Assembly (NCBI RefSeq): GCF_000739085.1
Contig: NZ_CP009110.1
Span: forward strand, 2,852,001 to 2,916,000
Length of the DNA stretch: 64,000 nt
DNA from: Amycolatopsis methanolica 239
GTDB taxonomy: Bacteria; Actinomycetota; Actinomycetes; Mycobacteriales; Pseudonocardiaceae
Direction: 5' to 3'
Shown here: positions 39,197 to 48,307 of the stretch, in pieces
How positions within the stretch are numbered: position 1 is the first letter of the stretch
Layout of the letters: the number at the start of each line of letters is the position of its first letter
Position numbers and translations under genes: made by a program
Notes under the pieces: model-generated
Databases searched by the model: none
Seen by the model: the letters and a program-made list of their open reading frames with translations, nothing else
What the model was told of the DNA's origin: nothing

Positions 39197-42100
39197 CTAC
39201 AGCGACCCCGACAGGGCGGTGGCGTCGCGACGGAGGGTCTCCGACGCGACCCGGTCCGGCACGTTCCACCGCTGGCCGGCGAGGACGCCGAACAGCCGCA
39301 GTGCCTCCTGCGCCGGCCGGACCCGGCCGGCCTTCGCGTGCGACTCGGCGAGGTCCAGGGTGCCGCGCAGCTGCATCGCACCCGCCTTGGTCACCCAGCC
39401 GGCGTCGCGGAACCGGTCGATCAGGGCGCGGATGTCACCGAACGACGTCCCGGTCGTCAAGTTCACGGCCTTGGTCGTGGTGAGCCCGGCCTGGTCGGTC
39501 AGGGTCACCGACAGCTGGTGCGCCCCGAGCGGCAGCCGCCACAGCTCCAGCGGCTTGCCCGGCGTGACCGGCTGACCGTCCACCGTGGCCTGGACCGCGG
39601 CGACCCCGGACGTGGCGTCGGTGGCGGTGACCACTGGTATCAGCGCCGCGGAGTCCCCGAAGGCCTGTCCCTCGGTCGCCCCGGCGACCGTCACCGCGGG
39701 CGCGGTCTTGTCGATCTTGACCGTGAGCGTGCCCGGTGCGGAGACGTTGCCGCCGTTGTCCGTCGCCCGGTACAGCACGGTCGTCGTGCCCTCGGCCGAC
39801 AACGTGACCGGGTTGGCCGCGTTCGCCCAGGTGACGCCGTTGTCCACGGAGTACTGCCGACTGGACACCGTGCCGTTGTCGGTCGCGGTCACGGCCGGCG
39901 TCACGTTGCCCGTGTACCAGCCGTTCGCCCCGGTCGGGGCCGACGGCGTCAGCGCGGCCGACACCACGGGCGGCGTCTTGTCCGCGACCCCGGCGCCCTG
40001 GAAGGTGAAGGCGTCGACGTCGACCCCGCCGCTGGAGGTGACGAACAGGTTGCCCGCGCCCGAGGGCAGCCCGGTCAGCTGCGTGGTCACCGTCTGCCAG
40101 CCGTCGCCCGCCGGGACGTCCACCGTGGCGAACGGCGCCGCGTCGGCGGCGTTCCACCGCAGCTGCAACTGGCCGGCGCCGTGCGCCTCGGTCTGCACAC
40201 CGGTGATGCCGCTGAAGTTGACCGGGGCGTAGCCCAGCCAGTCCCCGGCGTCGAAACCGGTGACCGAGCGCAGCCCGGACGCGGTCGCGTCGTCGGTGAT
40301 CGTCACGCCGCTGGTCTCGTCCGCGTGCTCGCCCTGCGTGAGCTTCGGGTTCAGCACGGCCTGCGCCTCACCGGTCGCGGGCGGCACGCCACCTGCGCCG
40401 TTGTCGGTGTAGGTCACGTTGAGCACGCCGAAGACGTTCTCGGTCTCACCGTGCCCGGCGTCGGTCGGTGTGGCCACAGCGCCGGTGCAGCCGGTGCCGC
40501 TGTTGACCGGGTGCCCGTGCTGGTTGTGGCCCAGACCGAGGGCCCACGCCACCCGGCTGCACACCGGGGTGGTGCCGTCCTCCGGATCGTTGACCGTCAC
40601 CGCGTAGGGGATCGCGTCGCCCCAGTCGAAGAACCCGCCGTGCACCGGGGCGGTCAGGCCCACCGTGGGCGCGGTGTTGCCGGTGGTGACCTGCTCCGAC
40701 GTCAGGCCGTGCTTGCCCGCCGGGTCGGTGACACGCAGCCGTGCCTCGACCTGGCCGTTCTCGGTGTAGGTGTGGGTGGCCTGCGGTCCGGTGGCGTCGA
40801 AGGTGCCGTCACCGTCGAAGTCCCACTCGTAGGTCAGCGCGCCGCCCTCGGGGTCGCTGGACGCGCTGCCGTCGAAGGCCACGGTCAGCGGCGCCTGCCC
40901 GGACGACGGGGTCGCCGTCATCCGCGCGGTTGGGGCCTTGTCGCCCGGCGCGAAGTCGATCCGGTACAGGCCGGCGTCCGGGTTCTGCCGGAAGAAGCCG
41001 TCGCCGTAGTCCAGGACGTAGAGCGAGCCGTCCGGACCGAACTCGAGGTCCATCGGGTTGTCCCAGATCGGCTGGCCCAGCGTGGACAACTCGGCGTTGG
41101 GCAGGAAGTTCTCCAGCTTCGTCACCGGGCCGTCCGGGCCCGACAATGTGAACGCCGCGACGTAGTCCTGCGAGAACTCGCCGAAGAACGCCTTGCCGTC
41201 CCAGTACTCCGGGAACTTTGTCGGCGACGGGTTGTTCGCGTCGTAGTGGTAGACCGGGCCGCCCATCGGCGCCTGGCCGGTGCTGGAGCGGAACGCGGTC
41301 AGCTCGGGCGACGGCTGGTCGCCGTCCTTGTCGCCGTACCAGAGCGTGGCCGGGGTGGGCGGCGGCAGCTCGCGCAGCCCGGTGTTCCAGCGCGAGTCGT
41401 TGACCGGCGCGGCGCAGTCGAAGGCGGGGCCCGGGGTGAGCGTGGCGAAGTCGAAGTCCCGGTAGGGCTGGGAGTTGTCGGCCGTGCAGAACGGCCAGCC
41501 CGAGTTCATCGCCTTCGTCGTGGTCTGCCACTCGACGTAGCCCATCGGGCCGCGGTTCGGGTCGGCGGTGCCGGCGTCGGGGCCGTAGTCGCCCCACGTC
41601 ACCGCGCCGGTCGCCTTGTCGACCGTCATCCGGAACGGGTTGCGCAGGCCCACCACGAAGATCTCCGGCCGCGTCGGCGGGGTGCCGGGGGTGAACAGGT
41701 TGCCCTCGGGGCTCATGTAGGAGCCGTCCTCGTTGACGTGGATGCGCAGGATCTTGCCGCGCAGGTCGTGGTGTTGCCCGAGCCGCGCCGCTCGTCGAGG
41801 CCGGGGTTGTAGCCGGGCGCGTCGTTGATCGGCGTGTAGCCGTTGACGTTCGGGCCCGAGGCGGGCGTGTTGCCGCCGGTCGACAGGTACAGGTTGCCCT
41901 GTGCGTCGAAGTCGACGTCACCGGCGACGTGGCAGCACTGGCCGCGGTTGGTCGTGATGCGGATGATCTCCTGCTCGGTGCTCAGGTCCAGCGACTCGCC
42001 GGTCCACTTGAACCGCGACAGGACGTCGTAGCCCTCCCACTGCTTCCAGTACGAGTCGTCCGTGCCCGCGGGCAGCGTGTCGGCGCGGAGCCGGCGGGGG

Positions 42101-42467
42101 TGTTCAGCTTGGGCGAGTAGTAGAGGTAGACCCAGTGGTTCTCGGCGAACCCGGGGTCCAGGGTCACCGTCTGCAGGCCCATTTCCGAGTTCTGGTAGAC
42201 GGGGATGGTGTTGACGACCTTCGTCACGCCGGTCTTCGGGTCGGTCAGCCGCACCTCGCCGCTGCGCGCGGTGTGCAGGACGCGGTTGTCCGGCAGCACG
42301 GCCAGGTCGATGGGCTCGCCCACGTTCTTGGTGAGCGTGATCTTCTCGTAGTTCTCCCAGTGCAGGGTGGCGTCTTCGTCGTGGGCCGCGGCGGGCACGG
42401 CGAGGCCGAGCACCGGCAGGGCCGTCACCGCGGCGGCGGTGATCAACCGTCTGAGGGCAGGATGCAT
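39197..42467 (-). pseudogene. Secreted glucose/sorbosone dehydrogenase-like multidomain protein, two frameshifts
   Basis: Three consecutive frames join into one ~1090-residue secreted protein. N-terminal signal (ITAAAVTALPVLGLAVPAAA), then a GSDH/PQQ-type beta-propeller (EPIDLAVLPDNRVLHTARSG, GLQTVTLDPGFAENHWVYLY, ITTNRGQCCHVAGDVDFDAQ, FVVGLRNPFRMTVDKATG), a PKD domain (VAFDGSASSDPEGGALTYEW), a CBM6-like domain (near GDWLGYAPVNFSGITGVQ), an OmpL47-type domain (GWYTGNVTPAVTATDNG) and a C-terminal FIMAH domain. The frame breaks at about 42081-42087 and 41766-41775; each fits loss of one base, and the total of 3271 nt is exactly two short of a multiple of three. Either a recent pseudogene or sequence errors. 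It lies 42 bp downstream of the Tat-exported TIM-barrel gene. Confidence 0.8.
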
Positions 42468-42509
42468 CGCGAGATCACTCCGGTGGGATTTCGACGGGGA
42501 GGGGAGGGG

Positions 42510-43469
42510 TCAGCCGCGCAGGTTCTCCAGCGCCTGGTAGCTGCGTAGCGCCGCGGCGAACGAGCCGGGCGGGTTGGGCAGCGTGCTGGGCGCGGTGTCC
42601 TGCTCCCAGATGCCGTGGTAGCGGCCGCGTCCGTTGACCCGCTTGAGGAACCGGCGGTAGGGCAGGTCGCCCGCGCCGAACTCGACGATGTCGTAGCCGT
42701 TCGGGTTTTCCGGGTTCTCGTCGCCGTCCTTGAGGTGCAGCAACGGGTAGCGGTGCGGGGCCCGGGTGATGTAGTCGGCGGGGTCGAAGCCGGGGAAGCG
42801 GTACTGGCCGACGTAGGCCCAGTACACGTCCATTTCGAGGTAGACCAGGCGCGGGTCGGTGTGCTCCAGGAAGACGTCGTAGAGACGGACCTCCGGCTGG
42901 TCGGTGGCGAAGGCGAACTCGCCCGCGTGGTTGTGCTGGTAGAACGTCAGGCCGCGGGCGCGTGCCGCGGCGCCGAAGGTGTTGAACTCCTCGGCCGCCG
43001 CCCGGTAACCGTCCACTGTGTCCACGTTGCTCGGGGCGTTGGCGGTGCCGATGTGCTTGAGCCCGAGGATTTCCGCGTTGTCGAGTTCGCCCTGCAGGTT
43101 GGTGCGGAAGTTGTTGAGGCCCACGTGGCTGCCGACCGCCTTGAGCCCGAAGTCCTTCAGCAGCTGGGCGATCTCCGGCACGGTGATCTGCCGCCCGAGG
43201 ATCGAGGTGCTCTGGGTGTAGCCCGCGAACTCGATCTCGCGGTAGCCGATGCGGGACAGCTCCTCGAACACGGCCCGCAACCCGAGCTGGGAGACCTTGT
43301 CACGGACGCTGTAGAGCTGGATGCCGATCTGGTTCTGCGGGACGAGGCGGCCGCCGCCCTGGCTGGCGACGGCGGGCAGCGATCCGGCGAGCGCCGCGGC
43401 GCTGACCGCGACGGTCGCCCCCGCCGCGGAGCGCAGGAAACCGCGGCGGTTGAACGACGAGTGGGACAC
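42510..43469 (-). CDS. Tat-exported sugar phosphate isomerase/epimerase-like TIM-barrel protein
   Basis: A 319-residue AP_endonuc_2-type TIM barrel with a twin-arginine signal at the N-terminus (NRRGFLRSAAGATVAVSAAA). Barrel segments: QNQIGIQLYSVRDKVSQLGL, IGYREIEFAGYTQS, GLKAVGSHVGLNN, TFYQHNHAGEF, VYLEMDVYWAYVGQ (metal-ligand Glu/Asp region) and LLHLKDGDENPENPNGYD. The GTG start has AAGGAGAAATCC upstream. Exported members of this family usually act on keto-sugars or glycosides at the cell surface. It is operonic with the downstream sugar-dehydrogenase-like gene and divergent from a ROK regulator, which suggests a sugar-oxidation function. Confidence 0.9.
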   Translation of the reverse strand: MSHSSFNRRGFLRSAAGATVAVSAAALAGSLPAVASQGGGRLVPQNQIGIQLYSVRDKVSQLGLRAVFEELSRIGYREIEFAGYTQSTSILGRQITVPEIAQLLKDFGLKAVGSHVGLNNFRTNLQGELDNAEILGLKHIGTANAPSNVDTVDGYRAAAEEFNTFGAAARARGLTFYQHNHAGEFAFATDQPEVRLYDVFLEHTDPRLVYLEMDVYWAYVGQYRFPGFDPADYITRAPHRYPLLHLKDGDENPENPNGYDIVEFGAGDLPYRRFLKRVNGRGRYHGIWEQDTAPSTLPNPPGSFAAALRSYQALENLRG

Positions 43470-43613
43470 GGATTTCTCCTTCAGCCGAGTGTGAACCGAC
43501 CCCTTGCCACGTGCGCCGGCCAACGTAGGCAACTTCCGCCGAAGGTTTCCAGAGTTTCGGATTTCGCGGAACAAAGTTCGGCCGCGTCTGCTCAAAAGGG
43601 GCGGCGGCGGGTC

Positions 43614-43619
43614 TACAGT
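43614..43619 (+). promoter_or_regulatory. Possible -10 element for the ROK gene
   Basis: TACAGT matches TANNNT and lies about 20 bp before AGGAGG, within the 187-bp spacer between the divergent TIM-barrel and ROK genes. No clear -35 is seen. The spacer is the most AT-rich stretch nearby (TTTCCAGAGTTTCGGATTTC). Confidence 0.3.
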
Positions 43620-43656
43620 CGGTGCACGCGCGAGCAGCGAGGAGGCTGGTGCCCCC

Positions 43657-44853
43657 ATGACCACCAGCGGTTTTCCCCCGTCGGCCGAGACCCGTGAGCA
43701 GGCCGGGCTGCTCGCCCTGGTGCGGGACGAGGGCCCAATGGCGCGGGTCGAACTGGGTGAACGGCTCGGCGTGCCACGGGCCCGGCTGGCCGCCGAGATC
43801 ACCCGGCTGGCCGAAGGCGGGCTCGTGGAATCCGGCGGTCCGGCGGCGAGCCGCGGCGGGCGCCGGTCGACGCTCGTGCGCCTGGCCGACGACTTGCGGT
43901 TCCTCGGCGTCGACGTCGGGGCGACCTCGGTCGGCGTCGCGGTGACCGACGGGCGGTGCGAGGTGCTGGCGCACGCGGTGGAGGAGTGCGACGTGCGCCG
44001 CGGGCCGGTGCCGGTGCTGGACCGGGTCGAGCAGCTGGCGGCGAAGGTGCTGCAGGACGCCCCCGGGCGGCTCGCGGGCGCCGGGATCGGGCTGCCCGGG
44101 CCGGTGAGTTTCCGCGACGGGATGCCGGTGGCGCCGCCGATCATGCCGGGCTGGGACCGCTTTCCCGTGCGTGACCGGCTCGCCGGGCACTGGGGCTGCG
44201 CGGTGACGGTCGACAACGACGTGAACGTGATGGCGCTGGGGGAGCGGCACGCGGGGGTGGCCAAGTCGCTCGACGACCTGATCTTCGTGAAGGTGGGGAC
44301 CGGCATCGGCGGCGGGATCGTCGTCGGCGGGCGCGTGTACCGCGGGGTGGCGGGCACGGCGGGCGACATCGGGCACATCAAGCTCGACGACTACGGTCCG
44401 GCGTGCGCCTGCGGGGAGGCGGGGTGCCTGGAGGCGTACTTCGGCGGGGCGGCGCTGGCGCGGGACGCGCTGACGCTGGCACGCAGCGGGCGGTCGCCGT
44501 ACCTGGCCGAGCTGCTGGCGGACCGGCCCGTGTTGACCGCGCGGGACGTGGCGGAGGCGGCCCAGGCCGGCGACTTCGCGGCGGTGACGCTGGTCCGCGA
44601 GGGCGGGCGGCGGCTGGGGCAGGTGATCGCGTCGCTGGTGAGCTTCCTGAACCCGGGGATGGTCGTGATCGGCGGCGGCGTGTCCCGGCTGGGGCATACG
44701 CTGCTGGCCGAGGTGCGGTCGTCGGTCTACCGGCGGTCGCTTCCCCTGGCGACCGGGAACCTGCCGATCGTGCTCTCGGAGCTCGGCGACCAGGCCGGCG
44801 TGATCGGGGCCGCCTGGCTGGCCTCCGACCACGCCTTCAGCGTGCCGGCCTGA
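43657..44853 (+). CDS. ROK-family transcriptional regulator
   Basis: A 398-residue ROK protein with an N-terminal winged helix (RVELGERLGVPRARLAAEIT, about residues 30-49) and a sugar-kinase-like body: FLGVDVGATSVGVAVTDGRC (phosphate-1 motif), VDNDVNVMALGE, KVGTGIGGGIVVGGRVYRG and the ROK zinc site CACGEAGCLEA. AGGAGG lies 12 nt before the ATG. It is divergent from the Tat-exported TIM-barrel gene and probably represses that operon in response to a sugar. A diverged 99-bp copy of its codons for residues ~269-301 lies 607 bp downstream. Confidence 0.92.
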   Translation: MTTSGFPPSAETREQAGLLALVRDEGPMARVELGERLGVPRARLAAEITRLAEGGLVESGGPAASRGGRRSTLVRLADDLRFLGVDVGATSVGVAVTDGRCEVLAHAVEECDVRRGPVPVLDRVEQLAAKVLQDAPGRLAGAGIGLPGPVSFRDGMPVAPPIMPGWDRFPVRDRLAGHWGCAVTVDNDVNVMALGERHAGVAKSLDDLIFVKVGTGIGGGIVVGGRVYRGVAGTAGDIGHIKLDDYGPACACGEAGCLEAYFGGAALARDALTLARSGRSPYLAELLADRPVLTARDVAEAAQAGDFAAVTLVREGGRRLGQVIASLVSFLNPGMVVIGGGVSRLGHTLLAEVRSSVYRRSLPLATGNLPIVLSELGDQAGVIGAAWLASDHAFSVPA

Positions 44854-45435
44854 ACTCGGTGCGGGTGGCTCGGCGTGGCGCGCAGTGGTGTGGGTGGCGG
44901 GGCCGCGGGTGCGCCGGATGACGCGATGGTGCGGGTTGATGTGGGGCGGTGGTGGCACTGGCCGCGCGGGGCTGTGGGTGGCTCGGGGAGCGCGAAGTCG
45001 TGCGGGTGGCGGGACAGCGCGGGTGCCGCGGGATGGTTCAGGGGGCGCGGGTGGTGCGGTGGCGGTGCGGGACGCGCTGACGCTGGCACGCAGCGGACGG
45101 TCGCCGCATCTGGCCGAGCTGCTGCCGGACCGGTCCGTGCTGCCCGCGCGGGACGTGGCGGAGGTGGCGCGGGGCGGCGGCCGCGAGGTGGCGTGGGTGG
45201 CTGGGCGTTTCGCGTGGCGGGGGCAGCTCGTGCGTGCGCGATGGCGCATCTCGGCCCGCGCGGGCCGCGTTCCCGGGTGATCGAGCACGGGTGATCGCTC
45301 GCACCCGCGCCGCTGTTCTGTTCGGTTTGCGCGTGTACGTCACGGTGCGGGCACGCTTCGCAGGCACGGTCTCGCGACTTTCACTGAACGGAAGCCTGAC
45401 ATCAATCGTGCACACTTTCGGCAGTGCGGTTCAAA
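44854..45435. other. Long G-rich intergenic region downstream of the ROK gene
   Basis: About 0.6 kb without an intact gene. The first 200 bp are very G-rich on the + strand with loose repeats of GCGGGTGGC and GTGGGTGGC. It encloses the ROK gene fragment at 45068-45166. The last ~150 bp have more normal composition and lead into the promoter region of the ABC/ebo unit. Confidence 0.6.
45068..45166 (+). pseudogene. Duplicated fragment of the upstream ROK gene
   Basis: These 99 bp align without gaps to 44461-44559 inside the ROK gene at a constant offset of 607; I count eight substitutions. Translated in the parental frame the copy reads RDALTLARSGRSPHLAELLP then DRSVLPARDVAEVA, against RDALTLARSGRSPYLAELLA and DRPVLTARDVAEAA in the parent. 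It has no start, no stop at the right place and no flanking ROK sequence. It is a gene fragment, probably from local duplication followed by decay. Confidence 0.85.
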
Positions 45436-45456
45436 AGTAACGATCTGACTGTTACT
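45436..45456. promoter_or_regulatory. AGTAAC-N9-GTTACT dyad upstream of the ABC/ebo unit
   Basis: AGTAAC (45436-45441) and GTTACT (45451-45456) are perfect inverted arms nine bases apart, flanked by CAAA on the left and CCTTTTG on the right, in an unusually AT-rich patch 117 bp before the second ROK gene. It is a candidate ROK operator or autoregulatory site; the assignment is inferred from position. Confidence 0.5.
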
Positions 45457-45572
45457 CCTTTTGCCGGATTGTGGCAGAAGTACCCCGCCAGTCAGAGTAG
45501 GCGGCGTACGCCAGAGCACTGAGACGGCAGCACTGAGACCGGCCAGTTTCCCAACGAAGTGGAGCGTCCGCG

Positions 45573-46799
45573 GTGCCCCAACCTTCCGACCGGCCGAACG
45601 ACCGTGCCGGTGTCCGCAGGGCGAACCTCGCCCTGCTCGTCCGGCTCCTGCGCCGCCACGGGGGGCTCTCCCGCGCGCAACTGGCGACCCTGAGCGGCCT
45701 CAGCAAGGCCACCGTCTCCGGCCTCGTCGCCGAGCTGGAGATCCGCGAGCTCGTCCAGGCGGGCGGCCGCCACGAGGGCGGCCAGGGCAGGCCCGGCCAG
45801 CTCGTCGAACTCCGGCCGCGCGGCCGCTGGGGCATCGGGCTCGAGGTGGACGAGGACCACGTCGGCGCGACGGTCCGCGATCTCGCCGGCACCGCCACCA
45901 CCCGCCGCCGCGCCGCGTGCGACGTGCGGGCCCTCGGTGCGGAGCGCACCCTCGACGAACTCGCTGCGCTCGTGCTCGCCGCGCGGTCCGAAGTGGACGA
46001 TGTCGCCGGTATCGCGGTGGCGGTGCCCGGCCTGGTCGACGCCGCGACCGGCGCCGTCCGCCTCGCGCCCGGCCTCCGGTGGCGCGGCCTCGCCCTCGCC
46101 GACGGGCTCGCCGCCCGCACCGAATTCCCCCTCGACCGCATCGTCGTCGGCAACGACGCCAACCTCGCCGCGCTCGCCGAAGCCGACGACGGCGCCGCCC
46201 GCGGCTGCTCCGACGTCGTGTTCCTGCACGGCGGCATGGGCGTCGGCGCCGGGCTGATCACCGGCGGCGGCCTGATCGGCGGCGCGGCGGGCGAGGTCGG
46301 GCACCTGTCACTGGAACCCACCGGCCGTCCCTGCGTCTGCGGCCGCCGCGGCTGCTGGCAGACCGCCGTCGGCATCGACCCGTTCCTGCACTCGCTGGCC
46401 GGCCCCGGCGACCTGGTCCACGACCCGTCCCTCGACCTGGCCCAGCGCACCGCGATCGTGCGGCGGCGCGCGCAGGACGGCGACCGACGCGTCCTCGACG
46501 CGCTCGTGCAGCTCGGCGCCGCCCTCGGCCACGGCGTCGCGGTCCTGGCCGACGTGCTCGGCCCGCGGATCGTGGTCCTCGGCGGCTACTTCGCGCCGCT
46601 GTGCGAGTGGCTCGCCGAGCCGGTCCGCGCCGAACTCGCCGCCCGCTCGGTGACCGCCGAGACCGGCGGCCCCCGCATCGTGGCGTCCCGGCTCGGGTTC
46701 ACCGCGGTCGGCACCGGCGCGGCGCAGGCCGCGATCCGGCCCCTGCTGGACGATCCGACGCTGGCCCCGGCCGGCGCCCCGGTGAGCGTGGAGGCGTGA
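45573..46799 (+). CDS. ROK-family regulator heading the sugar ABC/ebo operon
   Basis: A 408-residue ROK/XylR-type regulator. HTH near residues 35-60 (SRAQLATLSGLSKATVSGLV), then a ROK body with IAVAVPGLVDAATGAVRLAP, VGNDANLAALAEADDGAARG, LHGGMGVGAGLITGGGLIGG and a cysteine cluster CVCGRRGCWQTAVG. The GTG at 45573 follows GGAG. Its stop overlaps the ATG of the ABC ATPase (TGATG), so regulator and transporter are translated together. It presumably senses the sugar imported by the adjacent transporter and controls the whole downstream unit. Confidence 0.92.
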   Translation: MPQPSDRPNDRAGVRRANLALLVRLLRRHGGLSRAQLATLSGLSKATVSGLVAELEIRELVQAGGRHEGGQGRPGQLVELRPRGRWGIGLEVDEDHVGATVRDLAGTATTRRRAACDVRALGAERTLDELAALVLAARSEVDDVAGIAVAVPGLVDAATGAVRLAPGLRWRGLALADGLAARTEFPLDRIVVGNDANLAALAEADDGAARGCSDVVFLHGGMGVGAGLITGGGLIGGAAGEVGHLSLEPTGRPCVCGRRGCWQTAVGIDPFLHSLAGPGDLVHDPSLDLAQRTAIVRRRAQDGDRRVLDALVQLGAALGHGVAVLADVLGPRIVVLGGYFAPLCEWLAEPVRAELAARSVTAETGGPRIVASRLGFTAVGTGAAQAAIRPLLDDPTLAPAGAPVSVEA

Positions 46800-48307
46800 T
46801 GACCGAAGACCTGCTGTCCATGCGCGGCATCGTCAAGACGTTCCCGGGTGTCCGGGCGCTGGACGGTGTCGAGCTGTCGGTGCGGGCGGGGGAGGTGCAC
46901 TGCCTGCTCGGCCAGAACGGCGCGGGCAAGTCGACCCTGATCAAGGTCCTCGCCGGCGCCCACCAGCCGGACGCGGGCGAGATCCGCTGGCTCGGCCGGC
47001 CGGTCACGCTGTCCTCGCCGGTCGTGGCGCTGCACCGCGGCATCGCGACCATGTACCAGGAGCTCGACCTCGTCCCCGCGTTGTCGGTGTCGGACAACAT
47101 CTTCCTCGGCCACGAGCCGGCGCAGGCCGGCTTCACCCGCGACCGGCAGGCCCGCGTCAAGGCCGCCGAGCTGCTCGCGCGGCTCGGCCACCCGGAGATC
47201 CACCCCGACCGCGAGGTCGGCGACCTGTCCGCGGCCGGTCAGCAGCTCGTGTCGATGGCCCGCGCGCTGGCCCACGACGCCCGCCTGATCGTGATGGACG
47301 AACCGACCGCCGCGCTCGCCGCCGACGAGGTGGACAACCTGTTCCGCATCGTCGCCGAGCTGACCGCCGAGGGGGTCGCCGTCGTCTACATCTCGCACCG
47401 GCTGGAGGAGATCCGCCGCATCGGCAACCGCGTCACCGTGCTCAAGGACGGCGCCACCGTCGCCGCCGGGCTGGAGGTCGCCGACGTGACCACCGACCAC
47501 CTGGTGTCGCTGATGTCCGGCCGCCGCGTCGAAACCGTCTACCCGGAACGCCTGGAATCCACAGTGGACAGCTCAACCGAGCTGCTGCGCGTGGAGAACC
47601 TGACCCGCCGCGGCGAGTTCGAGGACGTCAGCTTCACCTTGCGGCGCGGGGAGATCCTCGGGGTGGCCGGACTAGTCGGCGCCGGCCGCAGCGAACTGCT
47701 GGAGACCATCTTCGGCGGCCGCAAACCGGATGCGGGCAAGGTCTTCGTCGAGGGCAAGCGCCTCAAGCCGGGCGACGTGCCCAGCGCGGTCAAGGCGGGG
47801 ATCGGCCTGGCGCCGGAGGAACGCAAGAGTCAGGCGCTGCTGCTGGAGATGTCGGTGGCGCACAACGTGACGCTGGCCAGCCTGCCCGCCTACAGCCGCT
47901 TCGGTTTCACCGACCGCGCCCGCGAAATCGGGGACTCGGCCGAACGCTTGCGGCAACTGGACCTGCGCCCGGCCGACCCGCGCCGCCCCGTGGGCACGCT
48001 CTCCGGCGGCAACCAGCAGAAGGCGGTCGTGGCGCGCTGGCTCGTGCGCGGCTGCTCGATCCTGCTGCTCGACGAGCCCACCCGCGGCGTCGACGTGGGC
48101 GCGCGGGCCGAGCTGTACCGGCTGATCCGCGAGCTGGCCGCCGGCGGCGTCGGGCTGGTGCTGGTCTCCAGCGAGATGCCTGAGGTGCTCGGGCTCGCCG
48201 ACCGCGTGCTCGTGATGCGGGAGGGTCACGTGGTCCGCGAGGCGCCCGCGAGCGAGCTGACCGAAGCAGACGTGCTGAATCTGGTGATGGAGGGAAGTGC
48301 GGCATGA
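46799..48307 (+). CDS. Sugar ABC transporter ATPase (RbsA/MglA type, double NBD)
   Basis: A 502-residue protein with two fused ATPase domains. The first has Walker A LLGQNGAGKSTLIKVLAG, signature-like LSAAGQQLVSMARAL and Walker B LIVMDEPTAAL; the second has the atypical VGAGRSELLETIFGG, a full signature LSGGNQQKAVVARWL and LLLDEPTRGVDVGA. This is the normal asymmetry of ribose/galactose/autoinducer-2 importers. The ATG overlaps the ROK stop and the stop overlaps the permease ATG. Substrate probably a monosaccharide or cyclitol; inositol is attractive given the downstream genes but not shown. Confidence 0.94.
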   Translation: MTEDLLSMRGIVKTFPGVRALDGVELSVRAGEVHCLLGQNGAGKSTLIKVLAGAHQPDAGEIRWLGRPVTLSSPVVALHRGIATMYQELDLVPALSVSDNIFLGHEPAQAGFTRDRQARVKAAELLARLGHPEIHPDREVGDLSAAGQQLVSMARALAHDARLIVMDEPTAALAADEVDNLFRIVAELTAEGVAVVYISHRLEEIRRIGNRVTVLKDGATVAAGLEVADVTTDHLVSLMSGRRVETVYPERLESTVDSSTELLRVENLTRRGEFEDVSFTLRRGEILGVAGLVGAGRSELLETIFGGRKPDAGKVFVEGKRLKPGDVPSAVKAGIGLAPEERKSQALLLEMSVAHNVTLASLPAYSRFGFTDRAREIGDSAERLRQLDLRPADPRRPVGTLSGGNQQKAVVARWLVRGCSILLLDEPTRGVDVGARAELYRLIRELAAGGVGLVLVSSEMPEVLGLADRVLVMREGHVVREAPASELTEADVLNLVMEGSAA

